A stretch of 64,000 bases of DNA from Marinomonas rhizomae. GTDB lineage: Bacteria > Pseudomonadota > Gammaproteobacteria > Pseudomonadales > Marinomonadaceae. The notes under the pieces were generated by a model that saw only the letters and a program-made list of their open reading frames with translations, did not search any database and was not told the origin of the DNA. Within the stretch, counting starts at the first letter, position 1. Each line of letters starts with the position of its first letter. Shown one piece after another: positions 1-10,483 of the stretch. The stretch spans positions 3,100,001 through 3,164,000 of the forward strand of contig NZ_CP073343.1 of assembly GCF_024397855.1 (NCBI RefSeq), in the 5' to 3' direction. The translations under genes and the position numbers were made by a program.

Positions 1-1166
1 GTTTGCGGTTTAATCTGCTCCCATTCTTCGAATCGCATAGGACGATTATCCAGAGCAGAAGGCAATCGGAAGCCATATTCAACAAGGTTCTCTTTACGTG
101 ATCTGTCACCTTTGTACATGGCGCCAATCTGCGACACGGTAACGTGGGATTCATCGATTACCAACAAGGCATTCGCTGGTAAATAATCAAATAATGTTGG
201 CGGTGGTGAACCTTCTTCTCGACCCGATAAGTAGCGCGAATAGTTTTCGATGCCGTTGCAGTAGCCAAGCTCTTGCATCATTTCTAAATCGTATCGCGTA
301 CGCTGATCAAGGCGTTGCATTTCCACTAATTTGTTCAGTGATTTTAGCTGTTCAAGGCGCTGATCCAATTCCACTTTAATGCGTTCAATCGCCGCTTGTA
401 CGGTTTCTTTTGGTGTCACGTAGTGCGTTTTCGGGTAAATCGTCACTCGAGGCACTTTGCGAATGGTCTTGTTGGTTAACGGATCAATCATCGACAAAGT
501 TTCGACTTCGTCATCAAATAGTTCGATACGAATCGCCGTGTCTTCCGAGTCCGCTGGAAATACCTCAATCACATCACCACGCACACGAAAGTTACCACGC
601 TCTAATACCAAATCGTTGCGGCTGTATTGCAGTTCTGCCAAACGACGCAACACATCGCGTTGATCAATACGATCACCACGATCAAGATGCAACATCATTT
701 TTAAATAAGATTGCGGATCACCCAAACCATAAATCGCTGACACGGTGGCAACGATAATAACGTCTTCACGCTCTAGTAAGGCTTTAGTCGCCGACAGGCG
801 CATTTGCTCAATGTGCTCATTGACTGAGGCGTCTTTTTCGATAAAGGTATCAGACGCAGCCACATAAGCTTCTGGCTGATAATAATCGTAGTAGGAAACA
901 AAATATTCTACGGCGTTATTGGGAAAGAACTCTTTGAATTCGCCGTAAAGCTGTGCCGCCAAGGTTTTGTTATGCGCCATAACTATAGTTGGACGCTTTA
1001 CTTGCGAGATCACATTGGCAATGGTGTAGGTTTTACCTGAGCCAGTTACCCCAAGTAAGGTTTGGTGGGCCAAGCCCGACTCGACTCCACTAACAAGTTT
1101 CTCAATGGCTTTAGGCTGATCGCCTGCGGGTGAATAAGATGAAACAACCTGAAACTCGTGCGACAC
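1..1166 (-). CDS. uvrB: UvrABC system protein B, 5' part (partial)
   Basis: UvrB is the damage-verifying DNA helicase-like subunit of UvrABC nucleotide excision repair in the cytoplasm; UvrA loads it and it then recruits UvrC. Only about 388 N-terminal codons are present; the usual protein is about 670 residues, so the 3' part lies beyond the window start. The translation begins [20 protein letters not shown] and contains the Walker A loop [10 protein letters not shown] and the beta-hairpin region [16 protein letters not shown], both diagnostic. The start is a GTG at 1164-1166 behind an AAGGGAAG ribosome binding site; there is no better ATG. No CTG-N10-CAG LexA box is visible in the 270 bases upstream, although E. 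coli uvrB has one. uvrC lies elsewhere in the window. Confidence 0.97.
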   Translation of the reverse strand, partial: MSHEFQVVSSYSPAGDQPKAIEKLVSGVESGLAHQTLLGVTGSGKTYTIANVISQVKRPTIVMAHNKTLAAQLYGEFKEFFPNNAVEYFVSYYDYYQPEAYVAASDTFIEKDASVNEHIEQMRLSATKALLEREDVIIVATVSAIYGLGDPQSYLKMMLHLDRGDRIDQRDVLRRLAELQYSRNDLVLERGNFRVRGDVIEVFPADSEDTAIRIELFDDEVETLSMIDPLTNKTIRKVPRVTIYPKTHYVTPKETVQAAIERIKVELDQRLEQLKSLNKLVEMQRLDQRTRYDLEMMQELGYCNGIENYSRYLSGREEGSPPPTLFDYLPANALLVIDESHVTVSQIGAMYKGDRSRKENLVEYGFRLPSALDNRPMRFEEWEQIKPQ

Positions 1167-1438
1167 GGATATCTTCCCTTAGCTTTACAATCGACTCAAT
1201 AGATTAACAAATTTTGCTAGAGACGTCTGGTATTTCCATCATTCATAATAACTTGATGCAAAGCTCCCTCTTTACTAGAAAAACCACCAATATTCGGCTT
1301 TACCAATTTGGTCACCATATATAATATAAAGAAATATTCTTATAACAAATTAAATCACTTACATTAGAAAATCAGCTTTGCGCTCTTATGAGGCATGATT
1401 ACCTGTCACCTAATCGAGATACTGTTTAAGCGAGTTAT
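1167..1438. promoter_or_regulatory. Divergent intergenic region uvrB / sulP
   Basis: 272 AT-rich bases separate two divergently read genes, so promoters for both must lie here. I see no convincing paired -35/-10 elements, no LexA-type inverted repeat and no small gene. Confidence 0.4.
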
Positions 1439-3163
1439 ATGACTAAATTGGAAAAATACTTTCCAGCAATGGCTTGGCTAAAAGGCTATTCACGAGAAGA
1501 TATGCAAACGGATGCGATGGCCAGCTTCATTGCAACCATTCTATTAATCCCACAGAGCATGGGTTACGCCTTACTTGCAGGGCTACCCGCTGTCGTCGGC
1601 TTATACGCTGGCATCATTCCCTCTATTCTGTATTCTCTTTTTGGTACTAGCCGCACTCTCGCTGTAGGCCCGGTTGCTGTCACTTCAATGATGACGGCAA
1701 CGATTGCCATGCCATTCGCGTTACCCGGAAGCGAAAACTATGCCGCTATCGCCATGATGCTGGCATTTTTATCCGGTGTCTTTTTGATTTTGATGAGTCT
1801 GTTAAAAATGGGCTTTTTGTCTAACTTACTCAGTCATCCGGTTATTTCTGGTTTCATAAGCGCTTCTGCTATTTTGATTGCGGTTGGGCAGTTCAAGCAT
1901 TTAATTGGTGTTCAAGCTCATGGTAACAATCTTATTGAGCTCGCCCAAAGTATGATGTTGCATATCAATGACATCAATCTACCCACTATTGCTCTAAGTG
2001 CAATTTCAATCATTTTTCTCTTACTGCTTAAACGCTACCTAACCCCCATTCTTAGCAAACTTGGGGTAGCAGAAAATACTGCAAAAATGCTTGGGAAAGC
2101 TGGCCCTGTCGTCGTCGTTGTCGCTACAACGAGCTGTGTTGGACTATTTTCTCTCAACTCACTTGGTATCAAAATCGTTGGCGACATAAGCACTCGTTTA
2201 CCGATCATTCCTTTCGAAAAATTCACGCTAGAGAGCATGGTAGATCTATTACCAGGTGCTTTTTTAATTAGCATTGTCGGTTTTGTAGGGTCAGTTTCTG
2301 TTGCTCAATCTTTTGCGGCAAAGCGCAAACAAGACATTAATCCAAACCAAGAATTGGTCGGATTAGGCTTAGCAAATTTAAGCGCGGCATTCAGTGCATC
2401 TTTTCCTGTAACGGGTGGTTTTTCAAGATCCGTAGTAAATGTCAGCGCAGGGGCAAAAACCCCAATGACAGGAATCTTAACCGGATTACTCATGCTTGTT
2501 ACCTTGCTCTTTTTTACACCGCTTTTTTACTATCTGCCAACGGCAGTATTAGCAAGCAGCATTACCATTTCTATTTTACAGCTTATCGATTTTAAAGACT
2601 TCTTAAGACTCTATCGCTTTTCTAAACAAGAAGCGTTCGGCTTATTGGCCACTTTTTTTGTCGTACTTTTTATTGGTATGGAGACAGGAATTATCGTTGG
2701 GGTTTCTTTGTCATTATTATTCTTTCTCTGGCATACGAGCCATCCACATATTGCTGTGGTGGGTCGCCTTCCAGGTACTGAACATTTTCGTAATGTGAAG
2801 CGCTTTGAAGTTGAAACATACCCTGAAATCGCCACCATTCGAATTGATGAGAACTTATTTTTTGCCAACGCTAGAGTTCTAGAAGATTACATATTAACGC
2901 TAGTATCTAAACATCAAGACATTAAGCATCTTATTCTCATGTGCAATGCGGTCAATATGATAGATGCCAGTGCATTAGACAGCTTAGAAACCATTGCCGA
3001 GCGATTACAATCTGCAGGCGTCATGCTGCATTTTTCTGAAATCAAAGGCCCTGTAATGGATAAACTGACAGGCTCAAGCCTAATAGAAAATCTGAGTGGC
3101 CAAGTCTTTTTAACCCAGCATCAAGCGATGAAAGCCTTAACAGTAAAACAAGCGGATATTTAA
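1439..3163 (+). CDS. SulP family anion transporter with STAS domain
   Basis: Inner-membrane secondary transporter of the SulP/SLC26 family, which moves sulfate, bicarbonate or other anions, often with sodium or protons. The 574 residues match the family length. Residues about 36-80 carry the family signature (PQSMGYALLAGLP, GLYAGIIPSILYSLFGTSR, VGPVAV), followed by many hydrophobic spans, including LPGAFLISIVGFVGSVSVAQSFA. A C-terminal STAS domain (about 443-565) contains NMIDASALDSLETI, the usual nucleotide-binding or phosphorylation loop. The substrate cannot be read from sequence. The gene is monocistronic; its stop codon lies inside a terminator hairpin shared with the convergent comEA-like gene. 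Confidence 0.93.
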   Translation: MTKLEKYFPAMAWLKGYSREDMQTDAMASFIATILLIPQSMGYALLAGLPAVVGLYAGIIPSILYSLFGTSRTLAVGPVAVTSMMTATIAMPFALPGSENYAAIAMMLAFLSGVFLILMSLLKMGFLSNLLSHPVISGFISASAILIAVGQFKHLIGVQAHGNNLIELAQSMMLHINDINLPTIALSAISIIFLLLLKRYLTPILSKLGVAENTAKMLGKAGPVVVVVATTSCVGLFSLNSLGIKIVGDISTRLPIIPFEKFTLESMVDLLPGAFLISIVGFVGSVSVAQSFAAKRKQDINPNQELVGLGLANLSAAFSASFPVTGGFSRSVVNVSAGAKTPMTGILTGLLMLVTLLFFTPLFYYLPTAVLASSITISILQLIDFKDFLRLYRFSKQEAFGLLATFFVVLFIGMETGIIVGVSLSLLFFLWHTSHPHIAVVGRLPGTEHFRNVKRFEVETYPEIATIRIDENLFFANARVLEDYILTLVSKHQDIKHLILMCNAVNMIDASALDSLETIAERLQSAGVMLHFSEIKGPVMDKLTGSSLIENLSGQVFLTQHQAMKALTVKQADI

Positions 3164-3175
3164 CCCGCTTGTTTT
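3145..3175. terminator. Bidirectional terminator between sulP-type gene and comEA-like gene
   Basis: Perfect 11-bp inverted repeat, left arm AAAACAAGCGG at 3145-3155 and right arm CCGCTTGTTTT at 3165-3175 with a 9-nt loop. The sulP-type stop codon (3161-3163) lies in the loop. A/T runs on both sides suit termination in both directions. Confidence 0.75.
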
Positions 3176-3192
3176 CTATTGTCTGAATAAAG

Positions 3193-3507
3193 CTAATTTG
3201 CTGAACTTTCAACCGTTGTCGACACTTGAAGTAAATCGCGATTGCGAGTTAAAAGTACATCGCCAATCCCCTTCACTTGAGACAATTGATCGATGGAATC
3301 AAAACCACCATTGGCCTCTCGATAAGCAATAATCGCTTCAGCTTTTTTAACCCCAACACCAGACATTACAGCGGCAAACTGGGCCGCTGTTGCGGTATTT
3401 ATATCCAAAGGGGTTGCAGCAAAAAGTGACAACGGCATAAAAGCCAAAGAGACAGCTAGAAGTGAGCGAGAAACACAAACACGGAAAATACGCTTAAGAT
3501 TCGTCAT
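3193..3507 (-). CDS. Secreted ComEA-like helix-hairpin-helix protein
   Basis: Small exported DNA-binding protein of the ComEA type (104 residues). Residues 1-30 form a signal peptide ending LSLFA before ATPLDINTATAAQ; the mature part is one (HhH)2 domain with GVGVKKAEAIIAYRE (about 50-64) and VKGIGDVLL (about 78-86). In competent bacteria periplasmic ComEA pulls in transforming DNA; many gammaproteobacteria keep such a protein even where competence is unproven. The start chosen is the ATG at 3505-3507, with AAAGGA seven bases upstream; a longer frame to 3558 lacks a ribosome site and would bury the signal peptide. No comEC is nearby. Confidence 0.85.
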   Translation of the reverse strand: MTNLKRIFRVCVSRSLLAVSLAFMPLSLFAATPLDINTATAAQFAAVMSGVGVKKAEAIIAYREANGGFDSIDQLSQVKGIGDVLLTRNRDLLQVSTTVESSAN

Positions 3508-3555
3508 AGAAAATTCCTTTTCAAATTCTTTTAAAGATAAAAGATGGCATCTTGC

Positions 3556-3607
3556 CAATAAAAAACCACTTACCGTATCAACAAGATTGAAACAGATAAG
3601 TGGTTTT
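3556..3607 (-). terminator. Terminator downstream of pyrF
   Basis: On the minus strand AAAACCACTTA (3597-3607) pairs perfectly with TAAGTGGTTTT (3562-3572) around a 24-nt loop, followed by a run of T. It ends the ihfB-lapA-lapB-pyrF block just before the comEA-like gene. Confidence 0.65.
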
Positions 3608-3653
3608 AGAGTAAAAGCTTTTTAGTCAGACTTCAAGACTCAGGCGAGGCAAT

Positions 3654-4361
3654 TTATACCATCACCCCTAAATCAGCATTAGCCTTTGTTAAAATCGCAA
3701 TAGGATCAGCAGCTTGCGTAATAGGACGCCCCATTACGAGATAGTGACTGCCCGCCGCCATAGCTTCAGCAGGTGTCATAATGCGTTTCTGATCACCTTG
3801 ATCAGATCCTGTTGGACGAATTCCCGGCGTAACTAAAACAAAGTCTTTACCTAAGTCCGTTGAAAGCATACTGGATTCTTGGGCAGAACAAACCACACCG
3901 TCCATTCCAGACGATTTCGCCAACGCCGCAAGACGTTTAACATGTTGCTCAGGTGTCGCATCAATACCGATCTCTAAAAGATCCGCTTGATCCATACTGG
4001 TCAGTACCGTCACAGCGATCAACAATGTTTTATTATCAGGCAGTTGCTGCAATGCATTAGCAGAGGCTTCCATCATTCGACGACCACCCGTCGCATGAAC
4101 GTTTACCATCCAAACGCCGGCTTTTGCCGCCACACTGACTGCATTCGCCACTGTGTTTGGAATATCATGAAATTTCAGATCTAGAAATATGTCAAAGCCC
4201 AGTTTATGTAGCTCATCTAAAATTACAGGGCCTGATGTCGTAAAAAGCTCTTTGCCGACTTTTACTCGACACTGTTTAGGGTCAAGTCGTTTCGCCATCT
4301 CAATAGATTGCGCCATTGTTGGGTAATCTAGGGCAACCACTATAGGGGATTGGCAGCTCAT
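3654..4361 (-). CDS. pyrF: Orotidine 5'-phosphate decarboxylase
   Basis: Catalyses the last step of de novo UMP synthesis, decarboxylation of OMP, as a cytoplasmic TIM-barrel dimer. The 235 residues match the usual 230-245. The catalytic K-D-K-D tetrad is visible as K34 (RVKVGKE) and D61, K63, D66 in DLKFHDIPNT; the C-terminal phosphate loop reads VTPGIRP and VMGRPIT. The ATG start is preceded by AGAGGAC. It is the last gene after lapB with a 59-base gap, the same order as in E. coli and Pseudomonas. Confidence 0.97.
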   Translation of the reverse strand: MSCQSPIVVALDYPTMAQSIEMAKRLDPKQCRVKVGKELFTTSGPVILDELHKLGFDIFLDLKFHDIPNTVANAVSVAAKAGVWMVNVHATGGRRMMEASANALQQLPDNKTLLIAVTVLTSMDQADLLEIGIDATPEQHVKRLAALAKSSGMDGVVCSAQESSMLSTDLGKDFVLVTPGIRPTGSDQGDQKRIMTPAEAMAAGSHYLVMGRPITQAADPIAILTKANADLGVMV

Positions 4362-4420
4362 TCAGTGTCCTCTTTCTTTCAGTTTCTATCGTTTATAAGT
4401 ATCACAATGCTCTGGCGGCT

Positions 4421-5608
4421 TTATTCGCCTTCCAACCCATGAATAGGCTTCACAACGCCCCAATTTTTACAACTTGGACATTGCCAATGTAATTGATGAC
4501 CCGGAAAGCCACACTGGCGGCATTGATATTTGTGTTTGGCTTGCACCAACTGATCAATAAGCTCAAATAGAACCACCAAATGCTGCTGGTTGTATCCCTG
4601 AGAATCAGCAAGCTGCAAACTAATGAGTTCTTTAAAGCCTTTAATCGTAGGATGTTTTCTTAGCTGCTCAACCAAAAACATTTCTGCATAGTCTTTGTCG
4701 GTTTCCATGTAATGCTGAACCAGCGCCATAATCAAAGCTGTAGATGGCTTTTTCTGGTTCTGTTCTTGCAAGAACTTAATATAGCCGCCACTGCCCCACA
4801 CTTTTTGATAGCACTCTTTTAGCTTAGGAATGATGATCGAAATAAATTCTGGATCTTGCTCAACAGCGTGCTTTAATTCTTTGATTGCATCGCGATAACG
4901 GCCCTGACTGTTCAACACATCCGCCGCACCGATACTGGCTCGAATACAGCTAGAGTCGACACCTAAGGCTTCTTTATAATTCTGGAATGCCGATTTCCAT
5001 TGCTCTTTCTTGTGTAGCTCTTCTGCCATTTCACAATGAAAGTGCGCTAAGCGCTTAATTTCTTTTTTCGTAGGCGCTTCTTTAATCAACTCAGAGCCTA
5101 TTTGAATAGCCTTATCCCAACTTTGCTCAAATTCATACAGATCTACCAGCAAAGACAGTATCTTTGGCTGAAACTCTGTTTTTCGTGATGTAGACGCCAT
5201 ATTCAATAACAAGCGACCCGCCCTATCCAGAAGGCCTGCCGACATAAAATCGCTGGCTAACTCCAATTGCACCATACGCATTTCACGCTGTGATATCTCC
5301 GGACGAGCAAGTAGATTTTGATGAATATTGATGGCTTTTTGTATTTCACCTTTTTTACGGAATAGATTTCCTAATGTAAGGTGAATATCAAAGGTATCAG
5401 AATTGACTTCTAAGGAATCAACAAAGGCATCAATGGCCTCGGAATGTTGATCGTTGAGCAAGTGATTAAGACCACGAAAGTAATCCGTTGGAATACTTTT
5501 CTTCGCCTGTTTATTTTTCTTAGTCGGATTTTTACGCCCCATTGCCCAGCCAACAAAGAGCGCGACAAAAAGAACTAAAAATAACCCAACTTCGGTCAAC
5601 TCAATCAC
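4421..5608 (-). CDS. lapB: Lipopolysaccharide assembly protein B (TPR and rubredoxin-type zinc domain)
   Basis: LapB (YciM) is an inner-membrane-anchored regulator that couples LpxC proteolysis by FtsH to LPS assembly. The protein has 395 residues: an N-terminal membrane anchor (about 5-20), TPR helices across about 40-345, and a C-terminal rubredoxin-like metal knot with cysteines 363, 366, 377 and 380 (CRQC and CPSC). The start is GTG at 5606-5608, overlapping the lapA stop by four bases (GTGA), so the two are translationally coupled. Length and domain order match E. coli LapB (389 residues). Confidence 0.95.
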   Translation of the reverse strand: MIELTEVGLFLVLFVALFVGWAMGRKNPTKKNKQAKKSIPTDYFRGLNHLLNDQHSEAIDAFVDSLEVNSDTFDIHLTLGNLFRKKGEIQKAINIHQNLLARPEISQREMRMVQLELASDFMSAGLLDRAGRLLLNMASTSRKTEFQPKILSLLVDLYEFEQSWDKAIQIGSELIKEAPTKKEIKRLAHFHCEMAEELHKKEQWKSAFQNYKEALGVDSSCIRASIGAADVLNSQGRYRDAIKELKHAVEQDPEFISIIIPKLKECYQKVWGSGGYIKFLQEQNQKKPSTALIMALVQHYMETDKDYAEMFLVEQLRKHPTIKGFKELISLQLADSQGYNQQHLVVLFELIDQLVQAKHKYQCRQCGFPGHQLHWQCPSCKNWGVVKPIHGLEGE

Positions 5609-5928
5609 TCCTTCCCAACAGAAAGCTCTTTCGCAATAGAGGCTTTACGCAAGGCGTCTACTTCATCTCGTGATTTTTCGTACTTGCGAGTCAACACTCT
5701 GATCTGACGCTCACTGCGTAAGTACGCAACAGAACTAACCAAAAGAGCTACACACGCCCCTACGGTAAAAGATAGAATAATGTAGAGGGCGACACTTAAT
5801 TCGGGGCCTTGCCAAAAAACAAGATCAAGGGAAATAAGTTGCGGATTACGGATGGCAAAAAACACACCCACAGCGAGAAAGAAAACAACGAGTACAGTGT
5901 AGATAACTCTTTTCAGCCATTTAAGCAT
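5605..5928 (-). CDS. lapA: Lipopolysaccharide assembly protein A (DUF1049)
   Basis: LapA (YciS) is a small inner-membrane partner of LapB. 107 residues with two membrane spans (about 8-28, VIYTVLVVFFLAVGVFFAI, and about 43-65) and a charged C-terminal helix likely to be coiled coil. I start at the ATG at 5926-5928 (MLKWLKRV), which has GGTAGG upstream; an in-frame TTG at 5941-5943 adds five residues with no clear ribosome site. It sits between ihfB and lapB in the conserved order. Confidence 0.9.
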   Translation of the reverse strand: MLKWLKRVIYTVLVVFFLAVGVFFAIRNPQLISLDLVFWQGPELSVALYIILSFTVGACVALLVSSVAYLRSERQIRVLTRKYEKSRDEVDALRKASIAKELSVGKE

Positions 5929-6002
5929 AAAACAACCTACCAAAAATATAATGGCGTTATTATGCCGTGATAGCTCATAGATTTCGAGGCATAAGACGTA
6001 AA

Positions 6003-6311
6003 TTAGTTAAGTTCGTTTATCTCATCACCTTCAGGTAAGTTGACTAGCTCTCTCAACTCTTTACCCGGTTTGAAATGAGGTACATATTTTGCGCTCAACT
6101 CAACAGATTCCCCAGTTTTAGGATTTCGCCCTATTCTAGGTGCTCGATAATGTAGAGAAAAACTACCAAAGCCTCGTATCTCAATGCGCTCACCATTTGC
6201 CAAAGAATCAGACATATGTTCAAGCATCGCTTTGATTGCTTGCTCCACATCTTTCACTGGTAAATGAGATTGCTGATCGATTAGTAGCTCTATCAGCTCA
6301 GATTTTGTCAT
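6003..6311 (-). CDS. ihfB: Integration host factor beta subunit
   Basis: IHF-beta forms a heterodimer with IHF-alpha that binds and sharply bends DNA in recombination, replication and transcription. The 102-residue product has the HU/IHF fold with [22 protein letters not shown] (split: GFGSF 48-52, RNPKTG 62-67), where P64 is the DNA-intercalating proline of the beta arm. [10 protein letters not shown] is typical of the beta rather than the alpha subunit or HU. GAGGACAG precedes the ATG. rpsA, the usual upstream neighbour, is absent: the divergent ppa lies there instead. Confidence 0.95.
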   Translation of the reverse strand: MTKSELIELLIDQQSHLPVKDVEQAIKAMLEHMSDSLANGERIEIRGFGSFSLHYRAPRIGRNPKTGESVELSAKYVPHFKPGKELRELVNLPEGDEINELN

Positions 6312-6518
6312 TACTGTCCTCGCGACTATAATTTGATCACACTGTAAGACTAGCTAAATTCAGAAAGAAAGCAATAAGTTAACGTATTTTAAGACTCTTT
6401 TTACGTATTTAATTCCTAAGAAATAGAGAATATTACGAATGGACAGCTTCCACAACTAGCATAGAAGCTGTCTAGCTTTTATAATATCGCCAATATTTAC
6501 CACATTGGAAGAAATAAA

Positions 6519-7049
6519 ATGAGCTATAACAAGATCCCTGCCGGCAAAGATGCTCCAAACGACATCAACGTAATCATTGAAATCCCAGCTCAAGCGAACC
6601 CAGTAAAATACGAAGTGGACCATGATATGGACGCTCTTGTTGTGGATCGCTTCATGACTGCGCCAATGTTTTACCCAGCAAACTACGGTTATGTGAACAA
6701 CACATTGGCTGACGACGGCGACCCAGTTGACGTTCTAGTTATCACACCTTACCCAGTTGTTCCAGGCTCTGTTATTCGTTGCCGCCCTGTTGGCGTATTG
6801 AACATGTCTGACGAAGCAGGCATGGACGCTAAATTGGTTGCCGTTCCTCATGAGAAACTAAGCAAAGAATACGGTCATATCCAAGACGTGAACGATATTC
6901 CACAATTGCTACGTGATCAAATCGAACATTTCTTCGAAAACTACAAAACCCTTGAAAAAGGCAAGTGGGTAAAAGTAGAAGGTTGGGCGAACGCTGAAGA
7001 AGCGAAAAAAGCCATCGTTGAAGGCATAGAAGCTTACAACGCTCAGTAA
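6519..7049 (+). CDS. ppa: Inorganic pyrophosphatase
   Basis: Family I soluble pyrophosphatase, hydrolysing PPi to two phosphates and so driving biosynthetic reactions forward. The 176 residues match the E. coli enzyme. The metal-binding signature [10 protein letters not shown] begins at residue 65, with D66 and D71 as catalytic metal ligands; YPANYGYV and the KWVKVEGW strand are also conserved. GGAAG lies seven bases before the ATG. The gene is monocistronic, with a strong terminator shared with the convergent trxB. Confidence 0.97.
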   Translation: MSYNKIPAGKDAPNDINVIIEIPAQANPVKYEVDHDMDALVVDRFMTAPMFYPANYGYVNNTLADDGDPVDVLVITPYPVVPGSVIRCRPVGVLNMSDEAGMDAKLVAVPHEKLSKEYGHIQDVNDIPQLLRDQIEHFFENYKTLEKGKWVKVEGWANAEEAKKAIVEGIEAYNAQ

Positions 7050-7081
7050 TTCGTTTGTTCTAAACGCTTTATTGTAGATAT

Positions 7082-7112
7082 AAAAAAACCGATCCTGAGA
7101 TCGGTTTTTTTT
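7082..7112. terminator. Bidirectional terminator ppa / trxB
   Basis: Hairpin AAAAAACCGATC-CTGA-GATCGGTTTTTT lies between the converging stop codons, with an A-run on the left and a T-run on the right, so it can serve both strands. Confidence 0.85.
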
Positions 7113-7129
7113 GTTTAGAGCCTTTGAGC

Positions 7130-8116
<987 letters not shown>

Positions 8117-8210
8117 TCAAAAATGGTCGGCTAAAAAGTCTGTGGTGGATTCTAACGAAAATCTGCTGAAATTCTTAGAGAAAAATATTAATTACTAAAA
8201 TAGGGACTAT

Positions 8211-8981
8211 CTATGAGTTTTCAAGCGCCTTACTGCTTTCATTTGCACAGGCAAAGCATTCAGGGTCCTGAGATAAACGCATCTCACGCCAACTGCCTTC
8301 AAAACCATCAAATAACCTCAGCACGCCATGTTTCACTATCCCGCAGCCGCTGGCCAACTTCAGCGCCTCAAGCGCCTGATACACGCCTAGCAAGCCCACC
8401 ACAGGAGCGACAATACCACTTTCGTTGCAACTGAGCTGCTGATCCGACAATGACGGATACAAACACTCGTAACAAGGTGTAGATTGCTGATGATATAAAA
8501 AGCTCACCAATTGCCCTTCCCAACGAATAGCAGCCGCACTGACCAATGGTTTTTTAAGAGACAAACACGCGCGATTGATAGCTTGCCTAGCGGTGAAATT
8601 ATCGGTGCAGTCCAAAATAACGTCCGCTTGCTCGACCGCTTTTAGTAAAGCAGCGTCCGCCAATTTATGCGCAATTACCTCTACTTTGACCGCCGAATTT
8701 TTGAGAGCAATTTGCTTCACAGCAGCTTCCACCTTGTTCAGACCAACCTGATTCTCGTCATAAAGCACTTGGCGTGGCAAATTACTACTTTCTAATTGAT
8801 CGCCATCCGCCAAAGTCAGATGACCAACACCAGACGTTGCCAAATAAGTAGCAGCAATATTGCCAAGCCCACCTAAACCAATAACCAACACTTTTGCTTG
8901 GGCAAGATTGAGCTGCCCCTGAATATCAAAATTGGGCAATAATAACTGACGACTATAACGATCTAACTCTAATTCGTTCAT
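8211..8981 (-). CDS. moeB: MoeB/ThiF family adenylyltransferase (E1-like)
   Basis: ATP-dependent enzyme that adenylates the C-terminal glycine of a sulfur-carrier protein: MoaD for molybdopterin or ThiS for thiamine. 256 residues with DRYSRQLLLP at the N terminus, the nucleotide loop GLGGLGN (35-41), the D-G-D (59-61) and NLPRQ segment, and two zinc CxxC pairs (CYEC near 170, CFAC at 242-245). Length and zinc sites fit MoeB or ThiF equally; MoeB is my preference from similarity, not context. I start at the ATG at 8979-8981 with AAGGTG upstream; a GTG two codons earlier overlaps that ribosome site. Confidence 0.85.
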   Translation of the reverse strand: MNELELDRYSRQLLLPNFDIQGQLNLAQAKVLVIGLGGLGNIAATYLATSGVGHLTLADGDQLESSNLPRQVLYDENQVGLNKVEAAVKQIALKNSAVKVEVIAHKLADAALLKAVEQADVILDCTDNFTARQAINRACLSLKKPLVSAAAIRWEGQLVSFLYHQQSTPCYECLYPSLSDQQLSCNESGIVAPVVGLLGVYQALEALKLASGCGIVKHGVLRLFDGFEGSWREMRLSQDPECFACANESSKALENS

Positions 8982-9068
8982 TTTCACCTTACTTTCTTGT
9001 TACTCATCCTGCCCGACTGGTCAATTCTTTGCTAAACTCGCTTTACTATCTTACCCACGAGCACCGAT

Positions 9069-10367
9069 ATGAAGTTTCCAGGCAGACGCAAACTTAAACA
9101 TTACTTTCCAGTTTCTCAACCCAAGCCGGTTTTGCCTACATCGGAAGTTCGACCCGATAAAGACACCTACATCGTTGGCTTGGATGAAACCATCGTCGAC
9201 GTGGTCGCCAATGTCTCTGATCAATTTCTAGAAACGTTTAACATCCAAAAAGGCTTATCAAATCTTGTTGACGCTGACACAGCCTCTGCTATTTACAGCG
9301 AGTTAACGGCACAAAACAGTATCTCAGATCATTTTGCCGGTGGCACTATTGGCAACACCATACACAACTATTCCGTGCTAGCCGATGATAAATCCGTTCT
9401 ACTGGGCGTTATGTCAGCCAATATCACCTTAGGCTCACCAGCTTACCATTATATCTGCCATACCAGCAGCAAAGTCGATATGAATCACCTACAAGGCGTT
9501 CCTGGTGATATTGGCCGTGGTATTACACTAATTACACCTGATGGCGAACGTACCTTTGCGATTGCGCCTGGCGACATGGATGAACTGGATGTAGACCACA
9601 TCCCAGAGCACATAATAGCTGGCGGTGCAGCACTGGTAACTTGTGCTTACCCATTACGCCATCAAGGCAAACCTATCAAAAAAGCCATGCTAAAAGCCTT
9701 GGAATATGCTCACAACAATCAGGTCCCAACGGTTCTGACATTAGGCACCAAGCATCTAGTAGAAGAAAACAGAGACGAATTACTTGAGATCATCAAGAAA
9801 CACGTCAATGTTTTAGCAATGAACGAACTGGAAGCCGAAGCATTAACAGGCTTATCTGATTCTTTGCAAGCCGCCAGTGCAATTCTAGATTATGTCGACA
9901 TTGTATTGCTGACAGCAGGCCCAGATGGCATGTATTTATGTGGCCACACTGATGATGAGCTAAAACGCGAAACCACCAATCCGATTAAATCTGGCAGCTT
10001 GGCCGATTTCAATCGCTGGGAGTTTAGCCGCCCCATGCTGCGAGAAGCCTGTAAACAACCAGTAAAAGTCTTTTCTCACATCGATCCTTACATGGGTGGG
10101 CCTGAAAAAATCCGCAACACCAATGGCGCGGGTGATGGCGCCCTATCCGCCTTGCTACATGACATTTCGGCAAACCACTTTCACAAAGAGGTGATTCCAA
10201 ACTCTAGCAAGCATTTAGCACCGTTTTTGGCTTACTCTTCTTTCGCACAGATCTGTAAATACTCCAACCGCGTGAGTTACGAAATACTTGCTCAAAATGC
10301 ATCTCGTTTATCGAAGGGATTGCCAGAGCGAGAAGACAGCTTAGAAGAAGCTTACTGGGAAAGGTAA
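9069..10367 (+). CDS. gsk: Inosine-guanosine kinase
   Basis: PfkB-family nucleoside kinase that phosphorylates guanosine and inosine in purine salvage. The 432 residues align end to end with recalled E. coli Gsk (434): MKFPGRRKLKHYFPV, FAGGTIGNTIHNYSVLADD, LGVMSANI, the C-terminal catalytic motif NTNGAGDGALSALLHDI (D is the catalytic base) and GLPEREDSLEEAYWER. The ATG has only a weak ribosome site. It reads alone, divergent from moeB and convergent with cheW. Confidence 0.96.
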   Translation: MKFPGRRKLKHYFPVSQPKPVLPTSEVRPDKDTYIVGLDETIVDVVANVSDQFLETFNIQKGLSNLVDADTASAIYSELTAQNSISDHFAGGTIGNTIHNYSVLADDKSVLLGVMSANITLGSPAYHYICHTSSKVDMNHLQGVPGDIGRGITLITPDGERTFAIAPGDMDELDVDHIPEHIIAGGAALVTCAYPLRHQGKPIKKAMLKALEYAHNNQVPTVLTLGTKHLVEENRDELLEIIKKHVNVLAMNELEAEALTGLSDSLQAASAILDYVDIVLLTAGPDGMYLCGHTDDELKRETTNPIKSGSLADFNRWEFSRPMLREACKQPVKVFSHIDPYMGGPEKIRNTNGAGDGALSALLHDISANHFHKEVIPNSSKHLAPFLAYSSFAQICKYSNRVSYEILAQNASRLSKGLPEREDSLEEAYWER

Positions 10368-10406
10368 GCTTCAATACACTTTCTCTTCTACACAAATTTT
10401 AGACAT

Positions 10407-10438
10407 AAAAAAACCATGTTCAACGACATGGTTTTTTT
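10407..10438. terminator. Bidirectional terminator gsk / cheW
   Basis: Perfect 13-bp stem AAAAAAACCATGT / ACATGGTTTTTTT with a 6-nt loop between the converging genes gsk and cheW. Confidence 0.85.
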
Positions 10439-10483
10439 CTATGCTCACTCAATAAAAGAGACGCTCAAAAAGAATTTACTCGC

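Noticed and set aside
410..757. Open frames on the plus strand opposite uvrB
   Set aside because: They lie antisense to clear UvrB coding sequence and have no domain features or ribosome site.
1167..1438. Possible LexA box for uvrB
   Set aside because: Searched for CTG-N10-CAG; nearest candidates such as CTGTTTAAGCGAG do not fit, so none is called.
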